Under the pieces are notes generated by a model. The model was not told the origin of the DNA and searched no databases. It saw only the letters and a program-made list of their open reading frames with translations. A DNA stretch of 64,000 bases. It comes from CAYQVW01 sp964421245 (GTDB taxonomy: Bacteria > Margulisbacteria > WOR-1 > XYC2-FULL-46-14). Numbering within the stretch: position 1 is the first letter of the stretch; every line of letters begins with the position of its first letter. Location of the stretch: contig CAYQVW010000001.1 of NCBI GenBank assembly GCA_964421245.1, forward strand, positions 62,001-126,000, given 5' to 3'. The position numbers and the translations under genes were made by a program. Positions 24,068 to 33,728 of this stretch are shown here, in pieces.

Positions 24068-25906
24068 ATTAAATATTTTAATAGAGAAAAAGGTGAAGCG
24101 AATATTGGCAAATTAGCTATTATTTGGTATTTTTTTCGTCCATATAAAGTCCAATTAGGTATTTTGTTATTTGTTATGTTTTTTTCTGGCCTGATGGAAA
24201 TGCTAAATTTGGCTGTTTTGTATCCCATAATAAACTTTGGTCTTGATCTTCAAAATGATACTTTTATTTTAAGATCTTTTGATAAGGTGGTCAATCTTTT
24301 TGCTAATGATAACCCATTTTTTGTCTCTTGCGTTATTTTAATGATCATTACTCTGATAGCAACAGCTTTTAAAATTTTTTACACATATTTCTCCCACAAA
24401 TTAATGATAAAAATTGTAGGAGATACTCAGAAAAAGATCTTTAGTAAATATTTAACAGCAGATTATAGTTTTTTTACCCAAAACCAGCAGGGCAAACTCA
24501 TTCATACTGGGACAATTGCACCTGATCATGTACTAAATATTGTTTTGTCGACAATTCGGTTTACCTATGACTCTTTGAACTCAATACTTCTTTTTTCTTT
24601 GCTTTTGGCTATTGCCTGGCAAGGAACTATGGCATTAATATTGATTGGACTGATTTATACAATGCTCATAAAAAGGGTTCTTGAAAAAGTAATCTATAAA
24701 TGTGCAGTCATTTCAAATGATGAGGATAGAAAAAAGAATGTGATTTTAAATGAGTTTATTAACGGTGTCAAGGCAATCAGGATATTTTTTACGTTAAGTG
24801 GCTGGAAGAAAAAATACGAAAGTGTTGTTGATAAAAAACTTTTTAATCAGTTAAAAATGCTAGTTGCCCGTGTAATACCAGAATGCTCTACGAGGTTTAT
24901 CTTTTTTGTTTTGCTTGCTGGTGTAGGGATGTATTTAAGTCAGCAATCCCGTGGTGCGTTGATAGCGGCTATCCCGTTATTTGGGTCATTTGCTGTAGTG
25001 GCTAACCGGTTTTTACCTTCGATACAGGTGGTAGGAAACGATGTTATGTCAATAGCGCACTCTGTGCCAAATACAAAAATTGTTTATAATCTTCTCGTGT
25101 CAAAGATTAAGACTATTTCGGATGGGGAAAAGGTGCTGAAATTATTTGATAAGGAGATTGCTTTTGAGAGAGTTTGGTTCAGATATGAAAATATGCGAGA
25201 GTATTTATTAAAAGATGTGAGTTTTGAGATTAAAAAGAAGAAGGTAACTGCTGTTGTTGGTCCATCAGGTTCTGGTAAGACGACAATAGTAAATCTCTTG
25301 TTAAAATTATATCAAGCAGATAAGGGTAAGATCAAAATTGATGGTACAGATATTTCTGATTATACAAATGAGTCTTTTTTGAAAAAGATAGGTTATGTTA
25401 GTCAGGAGACTTTTATTTTTAATGATACGATAAGAGAAAATATTCGTTTTGGAATGGAAAATTGTTCAGATGAATTAATATTTGAAGCAGCAAAGCTGGC
25501 TCACGCACATGATTTTATAATGAATATGCAAGGAGGTTATGATGCTGTGGTTGGGGATGCAGGGGTAAAGCTGTCTGGGGGACAGAGGCAACGTCTTGCT
25601 ATTGCGCGTGCTATGCTCAGAAAACCTGAAATACTTGTCCTTGATGAAGCAACGAGTTCTTTGGATAATATTGCGGAAAAAAATGTACAGCAAGCAATCA
25701 ATCAAGTTTCTCAACATACGACGGTATTAGTAATTGCACATAGGTTATCAACTGTTGAGAGAGCAGATAAAATAGTGGTTTTAGAAAATGGCTTTGTTCG
25801 GGAACAGGGGGATCACAATGCATTAATGGCTCAGAAAGGTTTGTATTTCAATCTTTATACAAAGGAGGGTTGGGAAGGCGAGATGGTGACGTTACTTAGT
25901 AAATAA
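24068..25906 (+). CDS. ABC transporter, fused membrane and ATPase domains (MsbA-like lipid/glycan exporter)
   Basis: About 612 residues. Membrane domain with about six helices (from FRPYKVQLGILLFVMFFSG on) and a C-terminal ATPase: Walker A GPSGSGKTT, signature LSGGQRQR, Walker B ILVLDEATS, H-loop IAHRLST. In this setting it may flip a lipid-linked glycan. The start is odd: a TTG at 23996 exists but would bury 24 residues in wzz; the good ribosome binding site points to ATT at 24068, giving a start read (M)KYFNREKGE. Alternatives are TTG at 24026 or a G-to-T error. Confidence 0.85.
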   Translation: MKYFNREKGEANIGKLAIIWYFFRPYKVQLGILLFVMFFSGLMEMLNLAVLYPIINFGLDLQNDTFILRSFDKVVNLFANDNPFFVSCVILMIITLIATAFKIFYTYFSHKLMIKIVGDTQKKIFSKYLTADYSFFTQNQQGKLIHTGTIAPDHVLNIVLSTIRFTYDSLNSILLFSLLLAIAWQGTMALILIGLIYTMLIKRVLEKVIYKCAVISNDEDRKKNVILNEFINGVKAIRIFFTLSGWKKKYESVVDKKLFNQLKMLVARVIPECSTRFIFFVLLAGVGMYLSQQSRGALIAAIPLFGSFAVVANRFLPSIQVVGNDVMSIAHSVPNTKIVYNLLVSKIKTISDGEKVLKLFDKEIAFERVWFRYENMREYLLKDVSFEIKKKKVTAVVGPSGSGKTTIVNLLLKLYQADKGKIKIDGTDISDYTNESFLKKIGYVSQETFIFNDTIRENIRFGMENCSDELIFEAAKLAHAHDFIMNMQGGYDAVVGDAGVKLSGGQRQRLAIARAMLRKPEILVLDEATSSLDNIAEKNVQQAINQVSQHTTVLVIAHRLSTVERADKIVVLENGFVREQGDHNALMAQKGLYFNLYTKEGWEGEMVTLLSK

Positions 25907-25934
25907 ATAACTGGTTAGTATAGGAGGAATAAAA

Positions 25935-26783
25935 ATGTCTATTTATATTATTGCTGAGATTGGAATCAATCACAACGGAGATGTTAAGATTGCGAAACAA
26001 TTAATTGATGTTGCTAAAATTGCTGGAGCCGATGCTGTCAAATTTCAGAAGAGGGCAATTGATCTGGTATATACAAAAGAACTGCTAGACTCAAAGCGTG
26101 AGAGCCCCTGGGGCACTACGCAGCGTGAGCAAAAAGAAGGACTTGAATTTTCACTAGATAATTACAAAGAGATAGATGCTTATTGTAAGGAAAAAGGAAT
26201 TGAGTGGTTTGCATCAGCTTGGGATACTGAAAGCCAGAAATTTTTGCGGCAGTTTAATTGTAAATTCAACAAGGTTGCTTCGGCTATGCTTGTTTATGAA
26301 GAATTACTAAAAGAGATAGCTTCAGAAAAGAAACATACCTTTATTTCTACAGGAATGACGGAAGTTGAGCAGATTGACCGTGCTGTGGAGATATTCAAGA
26401 AGGCAGATTGCTCATTTGAACTTATGCATACTGTTTCCACTTATCCTATGAGTGATGAAGATGCAAATCTTAACCGTATTAAAACACTCCGTGATCGTTA
26501 TGGTTGTGATGTGGGATATAGTGGGCACGAGGTTGGCTTAGCGGTTTCTTATGCTGCGGCAGCGCTTGGAATAACTTCACTTGAGAGGCACATTACTCTC
26601 AATCGTGCTATGTATGGTTCTGATCAGGCTGCCTCAGTTGAACCTATGGGACTCTTTCAGCTGATAGGTGCTGTGCGAAAAATTGAAAAGGCTATGGGAA
26701 ATGGGAAAGTAATTATTAATCATAAGGAAGTCCCGATTGCCAAGAAACTCCGGGCACATATTCCTTTTGAATCGCATAGATAG
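25935..26783 (+). CDS. N-acetylneuraminate synthase family protein (NeuB-like, no SAF domain)
   Basis: Condenses PEP with an N-acyl hexosamine to a nonulosonic acid. 282 residues with IAEIGINHNGD at the start, AVKFQKR, FISTGMTE, HTVSTYPM and GYSGHEVG...ERHIT, all from the TIM-barrel active site. The C-terminal antifreeze-like SAF domain of classical NeuB/PseI is missing, since the protein ends 20 residues after EKAMGNGK. The sugar formed cannot be told. GGAGGAAT precedes the ATG. The next gene is a CMP-nonulosonate synthetase, its natural partner. Confidence 0.88.
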   Translation: MSIYIIAEIGINHNGDVKIAKQLIDVAKIAGADAVKFQKRAIDLVYTKELLDSKRESPWGTTQREQKEGLEFSLDNYKEIDAYCKEKGIEWFASAWDTESQKFLRQFNCKFNKVASAMLVYEELLKEIASEKKHTFISTGMTEVEQIDRAVEIFKKADCSFELMHTVSTYPMSDEDANLNRIKTLRDRYGCDVGYSGHEVGLAVSYAAAALGITSLERHITLNRAMYGSDQAASVEPMGLFQLIGAVRKIEKAMGNGKVIINHKEVPIAKKLRAHIPFESHR

Positions 26784-26795
26784 GGAGAATTAATT

Positions 26796-27536
26796 GTGAA
26801 AGACAAAGATGTTGTTGCCGTGATTCCAGCGCGTTCAGGTTCTAAAGGGGTTAAAGATAAAAATATTAAATTATTAGCTGGCGTACCATTGTTAGCTTAT
26901 AGTATTTTTGCGGCACGTTTAGCTGATAATATTGATCGTATAATTGTCTCAACTGATTCTGAGCATTATGCTGATATTGCTCGCCAATACGGGGCAGAGG
27001 TGCCTTTTATTCGTCCTCAGGCAATATCTGGAGACAGAAATACTGATTATGAATTGGTCAAACATATGCTTGATTGGATGCAAAGTGAAGAGGGTTTTGT
27101 TCCAAGCTACCTGGTTCACTTGAGACCAACAACCCCGTTGCGTGATCCGGTATACATTAAGAAAGCTATTGAATGTTTAAGAAAAGAAAAGGGTGCTACC
27201 GCGTTGCGTTCATCACATGAGATGGATCAGTCCTCATACAAAACCCTTGAGGTTAAGGAAGGGTATTATAAGTGTATAGGGTCAGAGTCGTTCGATCTGG
27301 ATCAAGCAAATAGACCAAGACAAGAATATGAAAAAACATATGATCCAAATGGATATGTTGATGTATATAGAAGTCACTTTGTTATAGGGAATGGCAAACT
27401 CTTAGGAGATCGTGTTCTTGCTTACATTACACCAAAAATATCTGAGGTTGATACTTTAGAAGAGTTCGAATTTCTGGAATATCAAGCTCAAAAAAACCCG
27501 GTATTGGTAAGTAGGTTTTTGAAGAAAAAAATATGA
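26796..27536 (+). CDS. CMP-nonulosonate (acylneuraminate) cytidylyltransferase, copy 1
   Basis: Activates a sialic-acid-like sugar with CTP. 246 residues; IPARSGSKGVKDKN is the nucleotide-binding N-terminus, HLRPTTPLRDP and DPNGYVDVYR are further family marks. Starts at GTG with AGGGAG upstream. It is a clear paralog of the enzyme at 28312: the two share the same motifs along their length. The pair NeuB-like plus NeuA-like makes one activated nonulosonic acid. Confidence 0.92.
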   Translation: MKDKDVVAVIPARSGSKGVKDKNIKLLAGVPLLAYSIFAARLADNIDRIIVSTDSEHYADIARQYGAEVPFIRPQAISGDRNTDYELVKHMLDWMQSEEGFVPSYLVHLRPTTPLRDPVYIKKAIECLRKEKGATALRSSHEMDQSSYKTLEVKEGYYKCIGSESFDLDQANRPRQEYEKTYDPNGYVDVYRSHFVIGNGKLLGDRVLAYITPKISEVDTLEEFEFLEYQAQKNPVLVSRFLKKKI

Positions 27537-27545
27537 GGTGGAAAT

Positions 27546-28274
27546 ATGGATTACAGTGTTCTTAAAAATAAACGTTGTTTGATCGTTGGGGCAACAGGAG
27601 GGATTGGTCAGTGTATAGCTATGGAAATCGCTAAATATAATTGCGAATTATTTTTAACTTCAAACGAGATTAAAAAACTAAAGAAGCTAAAAGGAGAACT
27701 AGAGGCTTTGCAGGGTAAAGAATCCGTAGTTTATTATGAATATGGTGATTTAAATAAGGTGCAGGATGTTAGCAAAATTATCACGGCTGTTAGAAAAAAA
27801 ATTCGTTCTGTAGACATTTTAATTAATTGTGCGGGTATTTTTGAGCTAAAATCATTATCCAATTTGAATTTGAATAATTTTAATAAGACTTTTAACTTAA
27901 ATGTTAGAGCGCCTTTTTTATTTTGCAAAGAATTTTCTAAGGATATGGTAAAAAATGGTTGGGGGCGCATTATAAATATTGCTTCTTCATCTGCGTATGC
28001 GGGATTTAAGAATACTTCTCTTTATTGTGCTTCAAAACATGCTCTTTTAGGATTTTCGCGGGCTTTACATGATGAGCTGAAAGCTTCTAATATCAGGGTT
28101 TTTTGTCTGTCTCCTGGTTCGGTAAAAACAAGAATGGGAAAAATATTAAAAGATCAAAAATTTGCTACTTTCATAGATCCTAAGGAAATAGCTGAATATG
28201 TTGTTTTTATTAGTTCCTTTAACGGTGAAGTGGTTTCTAATGAAGTAAGGCTTAACAGGATGATAATTGAATGA
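27546..28274 (+). CDS. Short-chain dehydrogenase/reductase
   Basis: 242 residues, Rossmann fold with GATGGIGQ near the N-terminus, NCAGIF, the catalytic Ser region IASSSAYAG and YCASK. The position between two CMP-nonulosonate synthetases recalls PtmA of Campylobacter, an SDR in legionaminic-acid precursor synthesis, but the substrate is not shown by sequence. AGGTGG precedes the ATG. Confidence 0.85.
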   Translation: MDYSVLKNKRCLIVGATGGIGQCIAMEIAKYNCELFLTSNEIKKLKKLKGELEALQGKESVVYYEYGDLNKVQDVSKIITAVRKKIRSVDILINCAGIFELKSLSNLNLNNFNKTFNLNVRAPFLFCKEFSKDMVKNGWGRIINIASSSAYAGFKNTSLYCASKHALLGFSRALHDELKASNIRVFCLSPGSVKTRMGKILKDQKFATFIDPKEIAEYVVFISSFNGEVVSNEVRLNRMIIE

Positions 28275-28311
28275 TTAAAAATATTTATTATTTTGTTGCA
28301 GGAGTTTGATA

Positions 28312-29055
28312 ATGGAAGATATTGTTGCGATAATTCCAGCACGTTCAGGTTCTAAGGGTGTCCCAGATAAAAACATAAGATTGCTGGAGGGGAAGCCGTT
28401 GCTTGCATATAGCATTGCTGCGGCCTTGCAGGTAAAATTAATCAAACGTGTTATTGTTTCAACGGATTCACAACAGTATGCAGATATTGCTCAAAAATAT
28501 GGTGCTGAAGTTCCCTTTCTCAGGCCCGCAGATATATCGGATGATGGAAGCACAGCTTACGACTTTATCAAGCACACACTAGATTGGCTTAATACTCATG
28601 AAGGGCATAGGCCTGCCTATTTCGTTCTTTTATTACCAACCACCCCATTGCGTGAGATTAGTTATATCGAGGCGGCTATCAGAAGCATAAAAAATAATGA
28701 TAAAGCTACCGGGTTGCGTTCGGTACATGAAATGTCCGAAAGTGCATATAAAACAGTCGAGATAGATGGTGGATATTTGAAGTGTGTATGTACTGGATCG
28801 TTCGATGCGGATACAGGAAATTTGCCCCGGCAGGGATATCCGAAGACCTACCAACCTAATGGATATGTAGACATTATTAAAACCAACTATGTTATCAAAA
28901 ATGGGAAATTGTTTGGTGATCGAGTCATTGCCCATACCACACCGCAGGTTGTCGAAGTAGATGCAATGGAAGACTTCGCCTATTTAGAATATAAGGTGAC
29001 AAAAGAACCAGCAATTGTTGAGAAACTATTCGCAAAAGGAAGGGATCAGTCATGA
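28312..29055 (+). CDS. CMP-nonulosonate (acylneuraminate) cytidylyltransferase, copy 2
   Basis: 247 residues with IPARSGSKGVPDKN, LLPTTPLREI and QPNGYVDIIK; paralog of the enzyme at 26796. A TTG two codons earlier opens the frame, but GGAG sits 7 nt before the ATG at 28312. Two synthetases side by side imply either two different nonulosonates or one diverged copy with a new role. Its end overlaps the aminotransferase by 4 nt. Confidence 0.9.
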   Translation: MEDIVAIIPARSGSKGVPDKNIRLLEGKPLLAYSIAAALQVKLIKRVIVSTDSQQYADIAQKYGAEVPFLRPADISDDGSTAYDFIKHTLDWLNTHEGHRPAYFVLLLPTTPLREISYIEAAIRSIKNNDKATGLRSVHEMSESAYKTVEIDGGYLKCVCTGSFDADTGNLPRQGYPKTYQPNGYVDIIKTNYVIKNGKLFGDRVIAHTTPQVVEVDAMEDFAYLEYKVTKEPAIVEKLFAKGRDQS

Positions 29056-30422
29056 GCTTTCGGTTTTCACAAACTCCAGTCAATGTGCCGCATGTGCACA
29101 CGGAGTATCGTGAGATAAAAACAGCTATTCCAGCGCCGGGGACAGAAGTAGTTTTGCTTAATCTGGAAAAATATGAATCTCGCTCAATGCACGGGCAGCT
29201 TCCTGTAGTATGGGATAGGGCAGAGGATTTCCAGGTTTATGATACGTGTGGAAACTGTTGGATTGACTTTACATCTACTATCTTTGTTGCAAATACTGGA
29301 CATGCAAATCCTCTAATATTATCTGCTCTTCATAAGATTATTGATCATAAGATTCTCCATACATATACTTTCCCCAATAAGATGCGGGTTTCTTTTTTGA
29401 AGAAGTTGATTAAAACAACCCCTGATCAATTTGAGAAGGCTTTTTTGTTATCTGCTGGGACGGAAGCAACTGAATGTGCTGTAAAATTGATGAGGATGCA
29501 TGGTCAAAGCATAAGTCCAGACAAGGTTGGCATCATTTCGTTTCAGGGTGCTATGCATGGACGCACTATGGGAGCCGAAATGCTCAAAGGAGTTCCTAGT
29601 CAATCTGCTTGGATTGGGTATAAGGATCCAAATATGTATCATTTGCCTTTCCCTTATCCCTGGAAGGAATATGATTGGGAAAAACGTTTTGAGGAGGATA
29701 TTCACGCTTTAGAAGAAAAAGGATTAAACTTTGATAATATTGCAGGTTTTATGATTGAGTCCTACTTGGGATGGGGGGCTGTTTTTTACCCAGTTGCATA
29801 TATAAAAGCTCTTGTTAATTTTGCAAGGAGACATAACTGTTTGATAACCTTTGATGAAATGCAAGGCGGATTTGGAAGAACCGGAAAACTATTTGCTTAT
29901 CAACATTATGATGTTGAGCCCGACCTCCTCTGTCTTGGCAAGGCATTGAGTGGTAGTTTGCCTTTGTCTGCTGTTATTGGAAGTCAAAAGATAATGGATT
30001 TGCCCGAATTTGGTTCTATGAGCAGTACTCACTCAGCAAATCCTTTATGTTGTGCTGCTGGATTGGCAAATTTACAGGCGTTAGAATTTAGAGATTTGGT
30101 TAGAGAATCAGAAAGAAAAGGGAAAACACTACATTGTCGATTAAATGTACTTAAAGAAAAATATTCTAACAGGATTTCACATGTTTTGGGTAAAGGTTTG
30201 ATTGCAGGTGTTATTTTTAAGCACCCAAAAACTGGGGAACCAGACGATCTATTTGCAAACCGGGTATGTGAAAAAGCTATGCAAAAGGGATTACTTCTTG
30301 TTCATACTGGACGAGAATCTATTAAGATTGGTCCCCCACTTACCATACCTGATGGTGCCTTAGAAGAAGGCTTGGATGTTTTTAATGAAGCCATTGCTGA
30401 GACAATTCAGGAGGTAAATTGA
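29052..30422 (+). CDS. Class III pyridoxal-phosphate aminotransferase
   Basis: 456 residues. LSAGTEATE binds the PLP phosphate, ITFDEMQGGFGRTGK carries the PLP-ring Asp, and the Schiff-base Lys is in CLGKALSG. Class III enzymes usually act on omega-amino groups or glutamate semialdehyde. Here it lies between nonulosonate genes and a VOC protein, so a sugar or small-acid amination used in glycan decoration is likely but unproven. It overlaps both neighbours by 4 nt. Confidence 0.88.
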   Translation: MSFRFSQTPVNVPHVHTEYREIKTAIPAPGTEVVLLNLEKYESRSMHGQLPVVWDRAEDFQVYDTCGNCWIDFTSTIFVANTGHANPLILSALHKIIDHKILHTYTFPNKMRVSFLKKLIKTTPDQFEKAFLLSAGTEATECAVKLMRMHGQSISPDKVGIISFQGAMHGRTMGAEMLKGVPSQSAWIGYKDPNMYHLPFPYPWKEYDWEKRFEEDIHALEEKGLNFDNIAGFMIESYLGWGAVFYPVAYIKALVNFARRHNCLITFDEMQGGFGRTGKLFAYQHYDVEPDLLCLGKALSGSLPLSAVIGSQKIMDLPEFGSMSSTHSANPLCCAAGLANLQALEFRDLVRESERKGKTLHCRLNVLKEKYSNRISHVLGKGLIAGVIFKHPKTGEPDDLFANRVCEKAMQKGLLLVHTGRESIKIGPPLTIPDGALEEGLDVFNEAIAETIQEVN

Positions 30423-30856
30423 TAAAAGATATTCGCCATATAGGGATAGTAGTTGTTGACTTGGAGATATCGCTTTGTTTTTATCGTGATCTTCTTGGGT
30501 TTCGGATTGCAAAGCAAATGGAAGAAAAAGGGGATTATATCGATAATATTTTATCGCTGCAAAATGTTAAAGTTACAACAGTTAAGATGACTTCCCCATC
30601 TGGCCAGATGATAGAACTGTTGAAGTATCATTCACATCCAGCAGAGCAAAAACAGCGGAAAATTTGCGAGATAGGAATTTCTCATATAGCGTGCACTGTA
30701 GATGATTTAGATATGGAGTATGAAAGACTTAAAGAGAAGGGGATTAAGTTTAATTCTCTCCCACAACTATCACCAGATGGATATGCAAAAGTTGCCTTTT
30801 GCAGTGCCCCGGAAGGTACTTTGATCGAATTAGTGGAGGTGCTAAATTTAAGATGA
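30419..30856 (+). CDS. VOC (glyoxalase/bleomycin-resistance) family protein
   Basis: 145 residues with the VOC half-domain pattern: IRHIGIVVVDLEISLCFYRDLLGF at the N-terminus and ISHIACTVDD...GTLIELVE at the C-terminus, giving His/Glu metal ligands as in methylmalonyl-CoA epimerase. It starts at TTG, overlapping the aminotransferase stop, with AGGAGGT close upstream. An isomerase or lyase on an intermediate of the neighbouring pathway is possible. Confidence 0.82.
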   Translation: MIKDIRHIGIVVVDLEISLCFYRDLLGFRIAKQMEEKGDYIDNILSLQNVKVTTVKMTSPSGQMIELLKYHSHPAEQKQRKICEIGISHIACTVDDLDMEYERLKEKGIKFNSLPQLSPDGYAKVAFCSAPEGTLIELVEVLNLR

Positions 30857-31653
30857 ATAAATGTTTTAATAGTCTTACAACAGTAAATATAGAATTAACC
30901 TCCAGATGCAACAAAGATTGTTGGATGTGTGGTAGAAGAAAAATAGATAAAGAATATCCGGAAATAGCTATGAACTATGGTGATATGGATTTCGAACTGG
31001 TTAAGAAGATAGCTAACCAATTACCAGAGGGGATAGTGGTTCAATTTCACAACAATGGCGATCCATTTCTTTATCCTAAGTTGGGAGAAGCGATTAGTCT
31101 ATTTAAAAATCAAATTAAATGTGTGGATACCAATGCAAAATTAATTGTTGAGAGGGCAGATGAAGTTATAGGGAACCTTGATACTATAACAATATCTGTT
31201 ATAGAAAATGACCCGGAAGGTGATGAGCAATATGAACTGGTTAATAAGTTTTTGGAGATTAAGGGCAAGAAAAAACCTCATATGATTTATCGGTGTCTGG
31301 GGAAGGTAGATAGGACGAGATGGGAAAAGTTACCCGGAATAATTGCTACCAGGATATTACATAATCCTCTGGGGAGTTTTAAATATACCAAAAAACCGAC
31401 TGTGCCAGAAATTGGGATATGTTTGGAAATTTTAAATCATATGGCTATTGATAGATTTGGCAAGGTCTCGATATGTGTAAGGTTTGATCCCAAGCGTTTG
31501 GGAGTGATTGGAGATGTTAATGTAGACACACTCCTAGATATTTGGAATAGCGAAAAAAGAAAAGAATGGATTGAATATCATAAACAAGGAAGAAGAGACA
31601 AGGTTGAGTTATGTAGTTATTGTCATTATTGGGGGGTATCGACAGGAAATTAA
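30853..31653 (+). CDS. Radical SAM protein with C-terminal cysteine motif
   Basis: 266 residues. CNKDCWMC (about 18-25) is the CxxxCxxC site of the 4Fe-4S cluster; ICVRFDPKRLGVIGDVN and CSYCHYWG near the end resemble a SPASM-like auxiliary cluster region. The ATG at 30853 overlaps the VOC stop (ATGA); a frame extension into the VOC gene is rejected. The reaction is unknown; radical SAM enzymes in glycan loci dehydrate, epimerise or methylate sugars. Confidence 0.82.
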   Translation: MNKCFNSLTTVNIELTSRCNKDCWMCGRRKIDKEYPEIAMNYGDMDFELVKKIANQLPEGIVVQFHNNGDPFLYPKLGEAISLFKNQIKCVDTNAKLIVERADEVIGNLDTITISVIENDPEGDEQYELVNKFLEIKGKKKPHMIYRCLGKVDRTRWEKLPGIIATRILHNPLGSFKYTKKPTVPEIGICLEILNHMAIDRFGKVSICVRFDPKRLGVIGDVNVDTLLDIWNSEKRKEWIEYHKQGRRDKVELCSYCHYWGVSTGN

Positions 31654-31656
31654 TAT

Positions 31657-32535
31657 ATGGCTATAAAAGAAAAGTGCTATTTATGTGGGCCCCAAAAAAT
31701 AATTAAAAGACCTGGTACTGTGCGTGATAATCCTGAACTGGAGATTTTGGAATGTGCGTCTTGCGGGTTGGTTTTTTTCTCGTCACTTGATCATATAAAA
31801 GATGGTTTTTATGAAAGTTCAGGGATGCACGGTAAGGAGATCTTGGATATTCAAGATTGGCTCAGAGATACTGAGGGTGATGATAAACGACGGTTTAAAT
31901 ACCTTGAATCACTTTTGCCGAATAGTAAATTGCTTGATTATGGGTGTGGGGTAGGTGGATTTCTTCTAAATGCCAGGGAACTGACGGAGACAGCGCATGG
32001 GGTAGAACTGGAAAGTCGATTGAAAAATTATTTTCAAAATCACGGTCTTACCGTTTTTAAAAACACCTCTGACATTCCAAATGATATTCGTGGCGGGTAT
32101 GACATAATAACTATGTTTCATGTGCTGGAGCACATTCCCGATCCGAAGTCGATATTAGATGAGTTGAGTAAAATGTTAGCGGACGGTGGGCAGATTATTA
32201 TTGAAGTGCCAAGCGCAAACGATGCTTTGTTAACATTGTATAGCAGTGAACCATTTTCTAATTTTACCTATTGGAGTTGTCATTTATTCTTATATACGGC
32301 AAAAGCCTTACAGATCTTGTTTGACCAAGCTAATTTAAAGGTTAACTATATTAAGCAGATTCAAAGATATCCGTTATCTAATCATTTGCACTGGTTAGCT
32401 AATGGCAAGCCTGGTGGTCACCAAGAGTGGAACTTTCTCGATTCGCCGGAATTACATACCAAATATGAAAAACAACTTGCAGCTATTGGAAAGTGCGACA
32501 CAATTATAGCAAGTGTTTCAAGGGCTGAAAAATAA
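31657..32535 (+). CDS. SAM-dependent methyltransferase with N-terminal zinc ribbon
   Basis: 292 residues. CYLCG and CASCG in the first 40 residues form a zinc ribbon, as in sugar C-methyltransferase-like proteins; LLDYGCGVGGFLL is SAM motif I and MFHVLEHIPDP motif IV. Sugar C- or O-methylation is likely. Its TAA overlaps the ATG of the next gene. Confidence 0.85.
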   Translation: MAIKEKCYLCGPQKIIKRPGTVRDNPELEILECASCGLVFFSSLDHIKDGFYESSGMHGKEILDIQDWLRDTEGDDKRRFKYLESLLPNSKLLDYGCGVGGFLLNARELTETAHGVELESRLKNYFQNHGLTVFKNTSDIPNDIRGGYDIITMFHVLEHIPDPKSILDELSKMLADGGQIIIEVPSANDALLTLYSSEPFSNFTYWSCHLFLYTAKALQILFDQANLKVNYIKQIQRYPLSNHLHWLANGKPGGHQEWNFLDSPELHTKYEKQLAAIGKCDTIIASVSRAEK

Positions 32536-33728
32536 TGCGAATGTCAATATTTAAGTTTAATGGTCTCCTAAGGAATAAAGTAGTTATTTTTGATAATGAA
32601 AGCAACAAAATACTAAAAAATGTGGTATTAAAGGGTATTAAATATACAACTCTTCATTGTAGATGGGAAGAAATTCATATTACATTTCCGATACTATTTC
32701 TCATGTTAAAAAATGCAATGCGTTTTCTGATAAAATCGAAGGGACTAGGCATAAAGGGAATACCAAAACACAGGTGGATTGGCCGCATTTACAAAATATA
32801 TCTTTACTCTTGCATTGAATACATAAATCCAAAAGTTGTTATTACTTTTATTGATAATGAGCATAATTTTCATTGGCTTTCTAAGGTATATAAGCGATGT
32901 GAATTTTTTGCCATTCAGAACGGTCATAGAACCGAAGGGCAGCTAAGTTTATGTGAAAAAAATTATCTTCAGAACTTTTTTTGTTTTGGTAAATATGATG
33001 AGCAGCGGTATGCCCAGTTTGGTCACGTTATTGATAAATGCTATCCAATAGGCTCTCTGAAGGCAGGGCATTATAGGTTGACTGTCAAAAAAGAAAGAGT
33101 AAAGAAGTACGATATAGCCATAGTTTCTCAATACACGCGGAGAGGATATAATCTTTATTCAGATTCACAAAGAAAAGAATTATCCAAACAACAAATCACA
33201 AATGAAAATATATACAAAGAAACATCTGACTTGATGGATTCGTTTTTGGCTGATTATATTGATGAGTATAACCTTAGGGCAGCAGTGTTAATGAGATATC
33301 CATTGAGCTTTGAAGATGTGCGTAATTATTATGAAGAAAAATATAGGGGGAAGGCAGTTCTTTTGGGTGGAGATGTGAGGACAACGAATAGTTATATTGT
33401 GGCAGAAGAAAGTGAGGTTTTAGTGGGGTTTAGTTCAACGCTACTTGCAGAAATGTTTGGATTAGGGAACAAAGTGTTGAGTATTAATTTTTCAGGGAAT
33501 GGTTGGTGGGTTGATTATGATCCAATGATAATGTTCACGAAACCAGACTACTCGCTCTTCAAGAAGTGTTTAAATGAGTTAAGATCTGAGCCCTATGACG
33601 AATATAGGAGGCGTACAAAAGAATACGCAACTTATTTGATGAATTATAACCCTGATAGTCCTCCCCATATGTTTATAAGAAAAAAGGTGCTGCAGTATTT
33701 AAATGAATCTGAAAAGGAGAAGATATGA
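32535..33728 (+). CDS. Probable surface carbohydrate transferase (GT-B/CDP-glycerol-transferase-like)
   Basis: 397 residues without signal peptide. The middle part has IQNGHRTEG and FCFGKYDEQRYAQFGH, and the C-terminal half VGFSSTLLAEMFGLGNKVLSI, a pattern of GT-B-like surface carbohydrate and CDP-glycerol glycerophosphotransferase-like proteins, where a serine-rich loop and a following helix bind the donor. The acceptor and donor are unknown. The ATG overlaps the previous stop; a second ATG at 32541 is possible. Confidence 0.6.
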   Translation: MRMSIFKFNGLLRNKVVIFDNESNKILKNVVLKGIKYTTLHCRWEEIHITFPILFLMLKNAMRFLIKSKGLGIKGIPKHRWIGRIYKIYLYSCIEYINPKVVITFIDNEHNFHWLSKVYKRCEFFAIQNGHRTEGQLSLCEKNYLQNFFCFGKYDEQRYAQFGHVIDKCYPIGSLKAGHYRLTVKKERVKKYDIAIVSQYTRRGYNLYSDSQRKELSKQQITNENIYKETSDLMDSFLADYIDEYNLRAAVLMRYPLSFEDVRNYYEEKYRGKAVLLGGDVRTTNSYIVAEESEVLVGFSSTLLAEMFGLGNKVLSINFSGNGWWVDYDPMIMFTKPDYSLFKKCLNELRSEPYDEYRRRTKEYATYLMNYNPDSPPHMFIRKKVLQYLNESEKEKI

